Source of the DNA: JAUIIK01 sp963745675
GTDB lineage: Bacteria; Chloroflexota; Chloroflexia; Thermomicrobiales; CFX8
NCBI GenBank assembly: GCA_963745675.1
Contig: CAVUYM010000036.1
Location: forward strand, 1-6,171
Direction: 5' to 3'
Length of the DNA: 6,171 bases
Of this stretch, positions 1 to 5,878 are shown piece by piece. The notes under the pieces were generated by a model, which was not told the DNA's origin, ran no database searches, and saw only the letters and a program-made list of their open reading frames with translations. Position 1 is the first letter of the stretch. Each line of letters starts with the position of its first letter. The position numbers and the translations under genes were made by a program.

Positions 1-20
1 TAGAAGTCTGGTTCAATGCG

Positions 21-248
21 TCAGGACGACGGTTTGACCAGTTCACTCAGCGGCACGCCGATCGACTGGGCCAGAGCCGAAGCGACGGTAAACGATGGTC
101 CCGCTTGCCCACGTTCGAGCCGCGAAAGGTGGCTTGCAGAGATGCCTGCCGCCGAGGCAAGCTGATCGAGCGTCATTCCTCGTTCGAGGCGCAGCGCTCG
201 AATAGACGGGCCAATCTCAATATCGGGTCTACCGGATGGGTTAGACAC
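21..248 (-). CDS. XRE-family helix-turn-helix transcriptional regulator, small
   Basis: This gene encodes a single-domain DNA-binding protein of 75 residues, in effect one Cro/C1-type (XRE) helix-turn-helix and little else. The core runs from IRALRLERGMTLDQLA through AGISASHLSRLERGQ to a closing helix near LAQSIGVPLSELV. The turn AGIS and the recognition helix ending in SRLERG are typical of the family. There is no sensor, cupin or peptidase domain. I chose the GTG at 246-248 because AAGGAG (plus-strand 254-259) lies 5 nt upstream of it. The longer reading from ATG at 294-296 would add 16 residues (91 in all) and has no good ribosome site. The gene is divergent from sucA across a 371-bp intergenic region, so it could regulate sucAB or itself, but nothing in the sequence proves that. 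The helix-turn-helix call is firm; the target is unknown. Confidence 0.87.
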   Translation of the reverse strand: MSNPSGRPDIEIGPSIRALRLERGMTLDQLASAAGISASHLSRLERGQAGPSFTVASALAQSIGVPLSELVKPSS

Positions 249-253
249 AGGTG

Positions 254-259
254 CTCCTT
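254..259 (-). promoter_or_regulatory. Shine-Dalgarno site that decides the XRE gene start
   Basis: On the minus strand this reads AAGGAG, 5 nt before the GTG codon at 248-246. It sits inside the longer 91-codon reading of the same frame, so it favours the shorter, 75-residue protein. Confidence 0.7.
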
Positions 260-371
260 GCAACGCATAGACATCGTCATCGGCACGCAACCACATCTTC
301 GTGGTAACAATCGGTCAGTCTAACAGTTATTTTCGTGCAACTGTCACCTCAACGGGAAACATATAAATGCC

Positions 372-428
372 AGCTTCTCAACGATTGCGGGCAGGCGTGC
401 TGGTATGCTGGCCATCGCCTGAGAAGCT
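372..428. repeat. Long stem-loop upstream of sucA
   Basis: AGCTTCTCA (372-380) and TGAGAAGCT (420-428) form a perfect 9-bp inverted repeat. The interior continues to pair: CGAT (382-385) with ATCG (414-417), GGC (390-392) with GCC (411-413), and GCGT (395-398) with ATGC (405-408, one G-U). No T-run follows on either strand, so it is not a simple terminator. It may be a leader RNA structure or a protein-binding site. Confidence 0.5.
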
Positions 429-480
429 ACACAGTGCCAGGATTGGGACCTGCAGGTTAAGAGAATGAATAGCACTAGTA

Positions 481-490
481 ATTGTACAAT
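481..490. promoter_or_regulatory. Perfect 10-bp palindrome, candidate operator
   Basis: ATTGTACAAT is a perfect palindrome about 130 nt before sucA. It overlaps the TACAAT (485-490) that could serve as a -10 box. A repressor bound here would cover such a promoter, but no bound protein can be named. Confidence 0.3.
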
Positions 491-619
491 AGCGGGAACG
501 AGCAATTCTGGGAATTCAGCGCTTTCATCCAGGTTTGTATGGATTTAGCTCCGAATGACAGTTGCGTGGCAGGTCAAAATGATCGACCGAGCGGACCCTA
601 GCGAAATGGGTGGCGGGAG

Positions 620-3394
620 ATGACTCAAAAGACGGTGTTTCATGGACCCAATGCCGGGTACATCCTGGAACTCTTTGACGCATATCAGGAGAATCCGGAG
701 GCTTTTGACGCCAGCACACGCGAGTTCTTCGCGAACTGGAGGCCACCAGCCAGGTCCGATTTCACAACTGCAGAGGGCGCGGATCCTGGGCTCATCGTTG
801 CTGCGGTCAATTATGCCAACGCGATTCGTCGCCACGGTCATCTCGTCGCGAACCTGAGCCCGATCGCCAGCCCCCCAGCGGAGGTTCCGCACGAACTCGA
901 TCCTCGCACTTATCAGATTACCGACCGCGATCTCGCGGAGTTGCCACCGGACGCGGTTGCCATCTGGAGCGATAGGCATTTTTCCAACGCCCTCGAAGCA
1001 ATCGACTACTTGCGCGATGTCTACAGTGGTTCAACAGCATTCGAGTTCCTGCATATTCAGGATCGCACCGAACGCTACTGGCTACGCGAAGCTGCCGAGA
1101 GCATGCGCTACGAACGCGCGCTAACAAGCGACGAAAAACAGGCTCTCCTCAAGCGGCTGACCGACGTCGAAGCCTTCGAGCGCTTCTTGCATCAAACCTA
1201 TCTTGGCCAGAAGCGCTTCTCAGTAGAAGGCAACGACGCCGTTGTACCCATGCTCGACGAGGCGATCCGCATGGCGGACGAGCAGGGTATTGGTTGCGCG
1301 GTGATTGGCATGGCGCATCGCGGGCGCCTCAATGTCCTGACCCATGTACTACGCAAACCCTACGAATTGATTCTCTCTGAATTCGAGCACTTGCCACACC
1401 ACCATGGCATCGGTATCGGCATGCCGCTGCACTACAGCGGCGACGTTAAATATCATATGGGTTGGGAACTGGTGAACGGAGAGAGCCCGATCCCGGTCAT
1501 TCTCGCACCGAACCCCAGCCATCTCGAATGGGTTAACCCGGTCGTCGAAGGCATGGCCCGGGCGCAGCAGGATCAACGCGATCAAGCCGGCGCTCCGATC
1601 CAGCGTCTGGACGGAGCGATCCCGATACTCTTGCATGGCGACGCTGCATTCCCTGGACAGGGAGTCGTTGCAGAAACGCTCAATCTGGCCCGTCTCGACG
1701 GTTTTACCACCGGCGGCACGATCCACATCATCACCAACAACCAGATCGGTTATACGACCAATCCTAACGATTCGCGCTCGACGCTCTATGCCAGCGACCT
1801 CGCCAAAGGCTTTGAAATTCCCATCGTCCATGTTAATGCCGATGATCCAGCCGCTTGTATAGCCATCATCCGTATGGCAATGGATTATCGCGACCGCTTC
1901 CAATCCGATTTCTTGATCGACCTCGTCGGATACCGGCGCTGGGGCCACAATGAAGGCGACGATCCGAGCCTTACTCAACCTCAGATGTACGAGAAGATCG
2001 AGCAGCATCCAACCGCCCGCGCGCTCTGGAGCGAAAAGCTCACCAGTGAGGGTATCGTTGAAAATGGCGCCGGTGAGCAACTGTTAAATGAGAGCATCGA
2101 CGCGCTGCAGGTCCTGCGGGACGACCTACGCTCCTCCGCCAATGGCAAACACGATGAAGAAGATGACACGAGCTACAACCAGCCGAAGGTTGATACTGAA
2201 GTTAGCGCCGAGCAACTCAGCGAGCTAAACGATGCGCTCCACAGCTTCCCGGATGACTTCACCATCCACAGTCGCCTGAAACGTCAGCTCGATCGCCGCC
2301 GCACAGCGCTCGAAAATGACGGCGCGATCGACTGGGCCCATGCCGAGATGCTCGCCTTCGCCTCGCTACTCGCCGAGGGCACGCCCATCCGGCTGACCGG
2401 CCAGGATTGCCAGCGCGGAACCTTCGGCCAGCGTCATCTCGTGCTCCATGACACAGAAAACGGCAACTCGCTCTCCTTGCTCCAGCGTCTACCCCAGTCA
2501 AAGGCATCAATCGGGATCTACAACAGCCCACTCTCGGAAGCTGGCGTGCTTGGCTTTGAGTATGGCTACAGCATCACGGCGCCCGACACGATGGTGCTCT
2601 GGGAAGGGCAGTTTGGAGATTTCGCGAACGGCGCCCAGGTCATCATCGATCAATTCCTCACCTCCGGCCACACGAAGTGGGGCCAGGCATCGTCGCTGAC
2701 ACTGCTCCTGCCGCACGGCTACGAAGGTCAGGGACCGGAACATTCCAGCGCCCGCCTCGAACGCTTCCTTCAACTAGCAGCCCGCAACAATATCCGCGTC
2801 CTGAACATGACAAATTCTGCCCAGTACTTCCACGCCCTCCGGCGCCAGGCCAAGCTCTTCAGCAGCGCGCCGCGCCCGATGATCGTCATGACGCCGAAGA
2901 GCCTGCTGCGGCATCCACGCGCAGGCTCCAGCTTGATCGATCTTGCCAGCGGCAGCTTTTTGCCGGTTATCGACGATGAAACCGCAACCGAGCGACGCGA
3001 TCGCGTCAGCCGCCTGGCTCTCTGCTCCGGCAAAGTCTTTGTTGATCTCACGAGCCAGGAGCGCGAAGACCGTGACGACGTCGCGGTCATCCGGGTCGAA
3101 GAGTTATATCCCTTCCCTGCAGCCGAACTGCGAGAGGTGCTAGGCAAGTATCCAAATGCTCGGGAACTCGTTTGGGTTCAGGAAGAGCCGCAGAATATGG
3201 GCGCATGGAGCTACATCGCCCCTCGTCTCCGCGAACTGATAGAAGATCGGTTGCCGCTCGGCTATATCGGCCGACCAGCCGAGGCCAGCCCTGCGGAGGG
3301 TTCGATCGACGATCACCAGGAGATTCAGGCTGGAATAGTTGACCAGACATTCAATGTCGCCAAAGTGCTGGAAGAAGCCGTGGCTGATGATTAG
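620..3394 (+). CDS. sucA: 2-oxoglutarate dehydrogenase E1 component (thiamine diphosphate-dependent)
   Basis: This is the E1o subunit of the cytoplasmic 2-oxoglutarate dehydrogenase complex. It decarboxylates 2-oxoglutarate on thiamine diphosphate and succinylates the lipoyl arm of SucB, the committed oxidative step of the TCA cycle. At 924 residues it matches the usual free E1o length (about 930). The short N-terminal E1 segment is at about 9-40 (NAGYILELFDAY). The thiamine-binding domain follows, with GMAHRGRLNVL (230-240), HYSGDVKYH (271-279), NPSHLEWVNPVVEG (298-311), HGDAAFPGQG (339-348), the NNQIGY metal/cofactor loop (373-378) and RRWGHNEGDDP (439-449). The transketolase pyrimidine-type domain (about 570-755) has GQDCQRGTF, the catalytic-type Glu647 in FEYGYS, and HGYEGQGPEHSS (699-710). 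The C-terminal domain has VEELYPFP (826-833) and QEEPQNMGAW (854-863). An in-frame stop at 599-601 makes ATG 620 the first possible start. Its ribosome site is weak (GGGTGG 608-613, or GGGAG touching the ATG). sucB follows 51 nt later. No domain is missing. Confidence 0.98.
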   Translation: MTQKTVFHGPNAGYILELFDAYQENPEAFDASTREFFANWRPPARSDFTTAEGADPGLIVAAVNYANAIRRHGHLVANLSPIASPPAEVPHELDPRTYQITDRDLAELPPDAVAIWSDRHFSNALEAIDYLRDVYSGSTAFEFLHIQDRTERYWLREAAESMRYERALTSDEKQALLKRLTDVEAFERFLHQTYLGQKRFSVEGNDAVVPMLDEAIRMADEQGIGCAVIGMAHRGRLNVLTHVLRKPYELILSEFEHLPHHHGIGIGMPLHYSGDVKYHMGWELVNGESPIPVILAPNPSHLEWVNPVVEGMARAQQDQRDQAGAPIQRLDGAIPILLHGDAAFPGQGVVAETLNLARLDGFTTGGTIHIITNNQIGYTTNPNDSRSTLYASDLAKGFEIPIVHVNADDPAACIAIIRMAMDYRDRFQSDFLIDLVGYRRWGHNEGDDPSLTQPQMYEKIEQHPTARALWSEKLTSEGIVENGAGEQLLNESIDALQVLRDDLRSSANGKHDEEDDTSYNQPKVDTEVSAEQLSELNDALHSFPDDFTIHSRLKRQLDRRRTALENDGAIDWAHAEMLAFASLLAEGTPIRLTGQDCQRGTFGQRHLVLHDTENGNSLSLLQRLPQSKASIGIYNSPLSEAGVLGFEYGYSITAPDTMVLWEGQFGDFANGAQVIIDQFLTSGHTKWGQASSLTLLLPHGYEGQGPEHSSARLERFLQLAARNNIRVLNMTNSAQYFHALRRQAKLFSSAPRPMIVMTPKSLLRHPRAGSSLIDLASGSFLPVIDDETATERRDRVSRLALCSGKVFVDLTSQEREDRDDVAVIRVEELYPFPAAELREVLGKYPNARELVWVQEEPQNMGAWSYIAPRLRELIEDRLPLGYIGRPAEASPAEGSIDDHQEIQAGIVDQTFNVAKVLEEAVADD

Positions 3395-3445
3395 CGAGAT
3401 AACTAGCCGGGAGGCGGCCCCGCGCCGTCTGGGGTGGAGAAGACG

Positions 3446-4710
3446 ATGTCTATAGAGATCCGGGTGCCGTCACTCGGCGAATCAATCGTCGACGCGACGA
3501 TCGTCCAGTGGCTCAAGAAACCGGGCGATGCGGTCGACCGCAACGAACCGGTCGTCGAATTGGAAACCGACAAGGTCAACGTCGAGATACCGGCCGAGCA
3601 AGCCGGCGTACTCGAATCGATCACTCGCAACGAGGGCGACAACGTCGAAGTCGGCGAACTGCTCGGCATGATTCTCGAAGGCGCGACCGCCGAAGCTCCT
3701 TCACAAGAGGAAGCACGCCAGCTGAAAAGCCTGCCGCCGAACCGGTCCAGAAAGCGGCGCCTGCAGAACCCGTCGCAGCGGGCAGCAGGCGCGCCGGCCC
3801 GGAAGCGCGCAGAATTGCCGACGAACGTTCAATTGACCTCAGCAGCGTGGCCGGAACCGGAGCGGGTGGGCGCGTGTTGCCCCAGGATGTTCTCCAATAT
3901 CAGCCGGCCGCACCCCAACAACCGGCCGCAACCGCCCCGCAATCATCACAAACACCGACCCCCTCGGCACCGGCGGCGCTTCCGGAGATTGGCCTGAATG
4001 GACGCGGCGACGAGCGCGAAGAGAGGGTACACCTCTCCCGCCGCCGCCAGACGATTGCGCGTCGACTGGTCGAAGCCCAGCAAACCGCGGCGATGCTGAC
4101 CACCTTCAACGAGGTCGATATGACAGCCGTCATGGATATCCGGGCGCGACGCAGAGATGATTTCGAGCAACGCCACGGCGTGCGGCTCGGGTACATGTCC
4201 TTCTTCACGAAGGCCGTCGTCGGCGCGCTCAAGGCCCATCCTGAAGTCAACGCCGAGCTCGATGGCGACGACCTGATCCTGAAGAACTATTACGACATCG
4301 GCATCGCCGTCGGCGCAGAAGAAGGGCTGGTTGTTCCAGTCATCAGAGATGCTGATCGCAAGAGCTTCGCCGCCATTGAGAGCGAAGTTCGCGAGCTCGC
4401 GACAAAAGTGCGCGACAAGACGCTCGGCATCGAGGAGCTGATGGGTGGTACCTTCACGATCACCAACGGCGGCATCTACGGTTCGTTGCTCTCGACGCCG
4501 ATCCTCAACACGCCCCAGGTCGGTATTCTGGGCATGCATAAGATAGAAGAGCGGCCCGTCGTCGTTGATGGCGCGGTCGTCGTCCGGCCGATGATGTACA
4601 TCGCCCTCTCCTACGACCACAGGGTCGTCGACGGCCAGGGCGCGGTGCGCTTCCTGGTTCGCGTCAAAGAGCTGCTGGAAGATCCAGAGACGATGCTCCT
4701 CGAGGGCTAA
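3446..4710 (+). CDS. sucB: Dihydrolipoyllysine succinyltransferase E2 component, reading frame broken by an indel
   Basis: SucB is the E2o core of the 2-oxoglutarate dehydrogenase complex; it transfers succinyl from its lipoyl arm to CoA. ATG 3446 is chosen because GGAG (3436-3439) lies 6 nt upstream; a GTG at 3434 lacks such a site. All domains are present: a lipoyl domain (residues 1-78, lipoylated Lys43 in VELETDKVNVE), a Pro/Ala linker, a peripheral-subunit-binding domain (EARRIADERSIDLSSVAGTG...GRVLPQDV), a second linker, and the acyltransferase domain ending SYDHRVVDG, with catalytic His at 4618-4620 and Asp at 4630-4632. TTFNEVDM and SLLSTPILNTPQVGILGMH favour E2o over pyruvate E2. The frame changes by -1 near 3710-3722: the first frame runs on to a stop at 3995-3997 (183 residues, lipoyl domain only), and the second reads TPAEKPAAEP to the stop at 4708. 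Joined, they give about 420 residues, a normal length. It is in a unit with sucA. A sequencing or assembly indel is as likely as real damage. Confidence 0.93.
3710..3722 (+). other. Frameshift junction in sucB
   Basis: Before this point the frame starting at 3446 reads ...EAPSQEEA. After it, the sensible protein TPAEKPAAEPVQKAAP is one base back. That is the signature of a single-base deletion (or a two-base insertion) in the flexible linker after the lipoyl domain. There is no X-XXY-YYZ slippery heptamer; CTGAAAAGC at 3722-3730 is not one. A restart is not well supported: GTG 3874 has GGAG 11 nt upstream but would cut into the subunit-binding domain. Confidence 0.85.
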
Positions 4711-4742
4711 CCCACAGCAATTCAAACGCTAAGAAGCGAAAG

Positions 4743-4765
4743 CGGCTCCCGATGGGAGCCGTTTT
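4743..4765 (+). terminator. Rho-independent terminator after sucAB
   Basis: CGGCTCCC (4743-4750) pairs perfectly with GGGAGCCG (4754-4761) around a 3-nt loop, followed by TTTTCTTGTT. It lies 32 nt after the sucB stop. An A-run before the stem can extend the pairing into the T-run. Confidence 0.93.
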
Positions 4766-4969
4766 CTTGTTGCTCGCTGGCCGGGTTTGCCTGTTATCGG
4801 ACTATGGGAATCATCACGAGCCTACCAACAGACTGCATCATTTCATATCTCCACATCGTCTCAACGAGGGCGATACAGGCAAGTGCTGGCCGATGGAATC
4901 TACTCCAAATCTGTTCGCAGTATCGCGAAAATCAACGATTATCGATCAATTGTTAGTAAATCTATAAGA

Positions 4970-4980
4970 ATTGTCACAAT
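4970..4980. promoter_or_regulatory. Candidate operator next to the -35 box
   Basis: ATTGT-C-ACAAT is an interrupted palindrome 5 nt upstream of the -35 box of the micro-ORF promoter, centred about 46 nt before the expected transcription start. That position would suit an activator or a repressor. Confidence 0.35.
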
Positions 4981-4985
4981 AATGC

Positions 4986-5014
4986 TTGACATTTGAGAAT
5001 TAGCAATGTATTAT
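4986..5014 (+). promoter_or_regulatory. Near-consensus sigma70 promoter of the micro-ORF unit
   Basis: TTGACA (4986-4991) is a perfect -35 box. A 17-nt spacer leads to TATTAT (5009-5014), 5 of 6 matches to the -10 consensus. The upstream 50 bases are AT-rich, as in UP elements. Transcription should begin near 5021, about 48 nt before the first micro-ORF. This is the best promoter in the window. Confidence 0.8.
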
Positions 5015-5020
5015 CTATAT

Positions 5021-5043
5021 ATCAGTTCGATATGGCGACTGAT
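5021..5043 (+). promoter_or_regulatory. 5'-terminal leader hairpin of the micro-ORF transcript
   Basis: ATCAGTTCG (5021-5029) pairs with CGACTGAT (5036-5043), giving 8 base pairs with one bulged T and a 6-nt loop. It begins where transcription from the promoter should start. A hairpin at the very 5' end could protect the RNA from decay; this role is inferred. Confidence 0.45.
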
Positions 5044-5068
5044 TGAGACGCAACAGAAAGGCATCTCA

Positions 5069-5143
5069 ATGCTGGAGTATCAAATCATCACCGAATACGT
5101 CGCGAAGATGAAGCGTCCGTCCGTTCGCAGCCGCAAGTCTTAA
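5069..5143 (+). CDS. Micro-ORF 1, basic 24-residue peptide of unknown function
   Basis: The peptide starts MLEYQIITEYVAKMK and ends RPSVRSRKS. The first 13 residues are hydrophobic to amphipathic and the tail carries most of the 6 Lys/Arg; acidic residues number 2. GAAAGG (5056-5061) lies 7 nt before the ATG. It is the first ORF after the strong promoter and leader hairpin. No domain is recognised. It might instead be a leader peptide controlling the genes behind it, though it has no run of one regulatory amino acid. Confidence 0.55.
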   Translation: MLEYQIITEYVAKMKRPSVRSRKS

Positions 5144-5172
5144 CCGTCACACCATCAGAAAGGAACCAGATC

Positions 5173-5271
5173 ATGCATCCAGATCTCGCTCGACTCATCG
5201 CCAACGACCGCGCCCGAGACCACGCCAAAGAAAATCAGCCACGCGTCATCCGCAAGAAGCGCCGCGGCTAA
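5173..5271 (+). CDS. Micro-ORF 2, MHPDLA-type basic 32-residue peptide
   Basis: It starts MHPDLARLIANDRARDHA and ends in the strongly basic VIRKKRRG. It has 10 Lys/Arg against 4 acidic residues. AGAAAGGA ends 8 nt before the ATG, inside the same purine block seen before ORFs 1, 4 and 5. It lies 29 nt after ORF 1. Its first eight codons closely match those of ORF 3 at DNA level (about 19 of 21 bases), so the two arose by duplication. The preserved N-terminus with diverged tails suggests selection on the peptide. The basic tail would suit nucleic acid or ribosome binding, but that is inference; the function is unknown. Confidence 0.68.
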   Translation: MHPDLARLIANDRARDHAKENQPRVIRKKRRG

Positions 5272-5316
5272 GCGCAACTATCAACATTCATCGATTGACT
5301 AAGGAAGGATCCAACA

Positions 5317-5439
5317 ATGATGCACCCAGATCTCGCCCAGAGGCTTGTCGACGACATTCTCAAGAATCGCCCGATCCGGGCCTGGCCGCGCCATCTGCCT
5401 CGTGGCCAGACGAGAACTGGAGGAATAAAGGGACGCTAA
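5317..5439 (+). CDS. Micro-ORF 3, MHPDLA-type basic 40-residue peptide
   Basis: It is the paralogue of ORF 2. It starts MMHPDLAQRLVDDILKN, then has a Pro/Arg/Trp segment (RPIRAWPRHLPRG) and a Gly/Arg-rich end. It has 9 Lys/Arg against 3 Asp. Two ATGs stand in tandem at 5317 and 5320; the second aligns with the start of ORF 2, giving 39 residues. AAGGAAGGA (5301-5309) is the ribosome site, 7 nt before the first ATG and 10 nt before the second. A gap of 126 nt follows, with a possible second promoter and a large hairpin. The function is unknown. Confidence 0.68.
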   Translation: MMHPDLAQRLVDDILKNRPIRAWPRHLPRGQTRTGGIKGR

Positions 5440-5465
5440 TCTTACGATCATCATGATATGACGAT

Positions 5466-5499
5466 TTGACTATGCAAGTGACTCAGAATTCGATACAAT
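5466..5499 (+). promoter_or_regulatory. Possible second, weaker promoter before micro-ORF 4
   Basis: TTGACT (5466-5471) and TACAAT (5494-5499) are each good boxes but lie 22 nt apart, too far for a standard sigma70 promoter. Other -35 choices at 16-17 nt match only 3 of 6 positions. If TACAAT is used, transcription would start near 5506, at the foot of the next hairpin. Confidence 0.25.
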
Positions 5500-5503
5500 G
5501 GTT

Positions 5504-5546
5504 GATTCTGCGTTCGACGCGGAGCAGGCAGCTCCGCCGCAGAATC
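5504..5546 (+). promoter_or_regulatory. Large stem-loop just upstream of the ORF 4 ribosome site
   Basis: GATTCTGCG (5504-5512) pairs perfectly with CGCAGAATC (5538-5546). Inside, GCGGAGC (5519-5525) pairs with GCTCCGC (5531-5537) around a 5-nt loop. One 6-nt bulge lies on the 5' side, giving 16 base pairs in all. No T-run follows, so it is not a terminator. The AAAGGAG ribosome site starts 5 nt after it. It may stabilise the RNA, mark a processing point or tune translation of ORFs 4 and 5. Confidence 0.7.
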
Positions 5547-5565
5547 ACAGAAAGGAGCGAGCATA

Positions 5566-5670
5566 ATGCTCGGAACTTTTTATGTAGCTGGAAAACTCGC
5601 CAGACAGCGACAGGAGCAATTACGCTCGGAACGGCAGAAACATCGCCTTCCACGCGTACATTCACGCTAG
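5566..5670 (+). CDS. Micro-ORF 4, basic 34-residue peptide of unknown function
   Basis: It starts MLGTFYVAGKLARQRQEQ and ends HRLPRVHSR. It has 9 Lys/Arg against 2 Glu. A short hydrophobic start leads into a likely amphipathic Arg/Gln/Glu helix, then a Pro-containing basic end. AAAGGAG (5551-5557) is the strongest ribosome site in the window, 8 nt before the ATG, and directly follows the large stem-loop. The LAR motif near residue 11 recalls the LAR of ORF 2, a weak sign of kinship. I recall similar tiny predicted proteins in high-GC bacteria but can name no family. Confidence 0.68.
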   Translation: MLGTFYVAGKLARQRQEQLRSERQKHRLPRVHSR

Positions 5671-5715
5671 TCGCAGGGGTCTGAGTGATGAAGACCACCG
5701 CGAAAGGAGCACGAG

Positions 5716-5826
5716 ATGCTCGATCAGCTCTATACCATCGAGCTGCTGAACCCCCAGGCGGGTCTCCGCCAGCGGGCCGGTTGCCGGAAGCACGCTCTCC
5801 GCATCCGCCGAGCCCGCCAGCAGTAA
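5716..5826 (+). CDS. Micro-ORF 5, basic 36-residue peptide of unknown function
   Basis: It starts MLDQLYTIELLNPQAG and continues into a very basic tail (LRQRAGCRKHALRIRRARQQ). It has 8 Lys/Arg, almost all in the second half, against 2 acidic residues. One Cys is present at residue 23. GAAAGGAG (5702-5709) lies 6 nt before the ATG, in the same CGAAAGGAGC context as before ORF 4. It lies 45 nt after ORF 4 and ends 9 nt before the terminator stem, which marks it as the last gene of the unit. An overlapping frame from ATG 5688 has no ribosome site. Confidence 0.66.
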   Translation: MLDQLYTIELLNPQAGLRQRAGCRKHALRIRRARQQ

Positions 5827-5835
5827 TCGCCCCCT

Positions 5836-5878
5836 AACGAGCCGCGTCACCAACACACACGACGCGGCTCGTTTCGTT
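5836..5878 (+). terminator. Rho-independent terminator closing the micro-ORF unit
   Basis: AACGAGCCGCGTC (5836-5848) pairs perfectly with GACGCGGCTCGTT (5861-5873), a 13-bp stem with a 12-nt CA-rich loop. TTCGTTT follows. It sits directly after the ORF 5 stop, which supports ORF 5 and a transcript ending here. Confidence 0.9.

Larger units (their letters stand above)
249..619. other. Divergent intergenic region between the XRE gene and sucA
   Basis: This 371-bp stretch has no supported gene. It must hold the promoters for both flanking genes, but I see no clear sigma70 promoter on either strand. A TACAAT at 485-490 could be a plus-strand -10 box for sucA, yet no matching -35 box lies 16-18 nt upstream. 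It does contain a long stem-loop (372-428), a perfect palindrome ATTGTACAAT (481-490) and a short inverted repeat AATTC-TGG-GAATT (504-516). Confidence 0.6.
4766..5068 (+). other. Intergenic region between the sucAB terminator and the first micro-ORF
   Basis: I see no supported gene here. The last 110 bases become distinctly AT-rich compared with the sucAB genes. They hold a palindrome (4970-4980), a strong promoter (4986-5014) and a leader hairpin (5021-5043). The first 150 bases show nothing I can name. Confidence 0.6.

Noticed and set aside
545..979. Minus-strand ORF of 144 codons over the sucA start
   Set aside because: It overlaps the sucA N-terminus in antisense, with no ribosome site or recognisable domain.
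1349..2080. Minus-strand ORF of 243 codons inside sucA
   Set aside because: It is the antisense shadow of the most conserved part of sucA, has no ribosome site, and its translation resembles no protein family.
3713..3730. Programmed -1 ribosomal frameshifting in sucB
   Set aside because: There is no slippery heptamer and no obvious downstream stimulatory structure, and E2o genes are not known to use it. An indel is simpler.
3946..4725. Minus-strand ORF of 259 codons opposite sucB
   Set aside because: It is the antisense shadow of the E2 catalytic domain in GC-rich DNA; the plus-strand protein is unmistakable.
4752..4996. Two overlapping plus-strand ORFs of 71 and 69 codons after sucB
   Set aside because: One starts inside the sucAB terminator and neither has a ribosome site. 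The second runs across the -35 box of the micro-ORF promoter.
5466..5684. 72-codon ORF overlapping micro-ORF 4
   Set aside because: It would start without a ribosome site and run through the large hairpin. Micro-ORF 4, in another frame, has a perfect AAAGGAG site and fits the pattern of the unit.
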